Source: Eisenibacter elegans DSM 3317 (GTDB lineage Bacteria; Bacteroidota; Bacteroidia; Cytophagales; Microscillaceae). From it: 64,000 bases of DNA. The stretch covers positions 323,413-387,412 of the forward strand of contig NZ_KE387152.1 of the NCBI RefSeq assembly GCF_000430505.1, given 5' to 3'. Below the pieces are notes generated by a model that saw only the letters and a program-made list of their open reading frames with translations, ran no database searches and had not been told where the DNA came from. Each line of letters starts with the position of its first letter. Within the stretch, counting starts at the first letter, position 1. Shown here in pieces: positions 63,060 to 64,000 of this stretch. Both the position numbers and the translations under genes were made by a program.

Positions 63060-63184
63060 CACACCACTGGATATTTTTGGAAAAGCAGCTCGGAGTGTCA
63101 GCTCCGAGACAAGCTGAGGCCTCATTTTTGGAGGTAAAATGAGACTTAGCCCACAGTGGGATTTGAAAAATGTCCAGTGGCGTG
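63060..63184. mobile_element. Family B MITE-like element, full length, decayed TSD
   Basis: It starts CACACCACTGGATATTTTTGG and ends AAAAATGTCCAGTGGCGTG. Flanks AACGATACC and AACGATGCT agree at 7 of 9 bases. The first hairpin CTCGGAG/CTCCGAG is perfect here, while the third has lost its loop (CCCACAGTGGG). It lies upstream of fabD on the far side of its start region. Confidence 0.82.
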
Positions 63185-63317
63185 AACGATGCTTATCCCG
63201 CCATTCAGTGTAACAAATTGAAGACCAAGGGAGTTTATGATGGTATGCGAATAAAAGAATGTGATTTGTGATTTTTAAGGGTTGATAGACTGGTTATGTC
63301 AGTATTACAGGTATTCG

Positions 63318-63412
63318 TACCCAATCAAAATGGGGAATATATCTGTTGAAAGTCATTGATAATCAATAAAATAAGACCCTGTAAATTCCTAAATCTTGTG
63401 AGTCTTGGTACA
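63318..63412 (+). repeat. Family A dispersed repeat, diverged copy
   Basis: It starts TACCCAATCAAAATGGGG, holds ATTGATAATCAAT in place of the CTTGA/TCAAG hairpin (both arms changed together, so pairing is kept) and ends GAGTCTTGGTACA. It lies 29 bases before the ATG of the last gene. Confidence 0.7.
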
Positions 63413-63441
63413 ATTTGGTAAACCCTTTGTCTTAGAATGTT

Positions 63442-64000
63442 ATGCAGTATTTAAGGAAACCTTATTGCTGGGGATGCTTACTATGGGTCATCATCAGCCA
63501 AGTTGCTGTGGGGCAACAGCGCGCCTTTCCCAATGATTTGTCGGAACAACACAGCGCTATTTGGTCAAGCCTGACGGCTTCTGCTGGGCTACCACACCTA
63601 GAGCTGGCTATTCCTGATGGCTACCGCAACGCTGAGCGCCAATCACTATTGCTTACGGATAGCCCTTTGGCCAAATATCGTGTCCCTATGGGCAGGAACT
63701 TCTACATCACCCGTATTCATATACAACCCTCTAGCTATCAGGATGATGAAGGCGTACTTCGTCTGAACCAGAAGGAAGTGTTGCGTTTTAATGTAGGCAA
63801 GCAGCTTTGTAGCCGAACAAACCTGCGCCTCTCTAGCCCGCTTTTGATACGCGCAGGGACAGAAATAGCCCTCGTTGGTGAGCGCTCGCAAGTTTTGTTG
63901 GAAGGCTTTACAGTAGATGCCGAAGTGCAGCCGGTGTTTATTCCTGTTGGAGAAGATTATACACCCCCTGCCGGAAAAACACTCGTATTGACGCATTATG
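63442..64000 (+). CDS. Secreted protein of unknown function, cut by the window end
   Basis: An ATG opens a frame that stays open to the last base (186 codons seen). The N-terminus MQYLRKPYCWGCLLWVIISQ followed by VAVGQQ is a signal peptide. The mature part is beta-rich (HLELAIPDGYRN, NFYITRIHIQPSSYQ, VLRFNVGKQ, EIALVGERSQVLLEGFTVDA) and has no motif I recognise. The regular strands resemble hypothetical exported Bacteroidota proteins. Since no stop is reached, the length and C-terminal domains, such as a sorting domain, are unknown. Confidence 0.65.
   Translation, partial: MQYLRKPYCWGCLLWVIISQVAVGQQRAFPNDLSEQHSAIWSSLTASAGLPHLELAIPDGYRNAERQSLLLTDSPLAKYRVPMGRNFYITRIHIQPSSYQDDEGVLRLNQKEVLRFNVGKQLCSRTNLRLSSPLLIRAGTEIALVGERSQVLLEGFTVDAEVQPVFIPVGEDYTPPAGKTLVLTHY

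Overview
The window looks like a chromosomal segment of a member of the Bacteroidota, most likely of the Cytophagales type. The evidence is the gene content: a TonB receptor with an N-terminal carboxypeptidase-like domain, a PorE-like OmpA lipoprotein, CcoS, DUF4494, DUF1599 next to a BT_3928-type DoxX protein, WG repeats, and a 7TMR-DISM/SpoIIE protein. There are also matches to the Bacteroidota -7 promoter box TAnnTTTG. No species can be named from the sequence alone. Most of the window is ordinary housekeeping and envelope genes in short transcription units on both strands.

Layout. 0-4.3 kb: small hypothetical gene, YhhN-family membrane protein, flavin monooxygenase, PQQ-type sugar dehydrogenase. 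4.4-7.7 kb: a metal-handling trio (Cys-rich HYC_CC_PP-like protein, TonB receptor, periplasmic HMA protein). 7.7-10.4 kb: a repeat-rich accessory patch with a CAP-domain protein and two adjacent decayed secreted-protein genes. 10.4-18.2 kb: acyl desaturase, a lipoprotein, a DUF3298-like protein, a large WG-repeat protein, a membrane-anchored DNA/RNA endonuclease and a secreted protein of unknown function. 18.2-21.2 kb: five small membrane-protein genes in a row, two of them tandem paralogues and one broken by a stop codon. 21.2-32.5 kb: dnaG, an M20 peptidase, tRNA-Arg(CCT), ccoS, DUF4494, the minus-strand unit OmpA lipoprotein-nuoA-ribF, ligA and a HAD phosphatase. 32.7-42.7 kb: penicillin acylase, DUF1599, DoxX, ABC permease, carboxyltransferase, Hsp20, acetyl-xylan-esterase-like hydrolase, [2Fe-2S] protein. 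42.8-50.2 kb: topA, TPR lipoprotein, lipoyl E2, nhaB. 50.4-55.9 kb: nucleotide-sugar genes (UDP-glucose dehydrogenase, UDP-glucuronate decarboxylase, UDP-glucose 4-epimerase, PseB-like dehydratase). 56-64 kb: two STAS-like proteins around an SDR, a SpoIIE-type signalling protein, the fabD-DUF2452-ATP pyrophosphatase group, and a secreted protein cut by the window end.

The most striking non-gene content is two families of short dispersed repeats. Family B (about 125-133 bp) has terminal inverted repeats beginning CACACC and three internal hairpins. Two copies have perfect 9-bp target duplications, so it is a mobile, non-autonomous (MITE-like) element. Family A (about 80-103 bp) has TATACC/GGTATA ends and a conserved CTTGA-TCAAG hairpin, and occurs at least ten times between genes on both strands. 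One B copy sits inside an A copy with a clean duplication, and several others lie against A copies, so B seems to target or co-localise with A. No transposase gene is present in the window. I found no CRISPR array, prophage, defence island or biosynthetic cluster.
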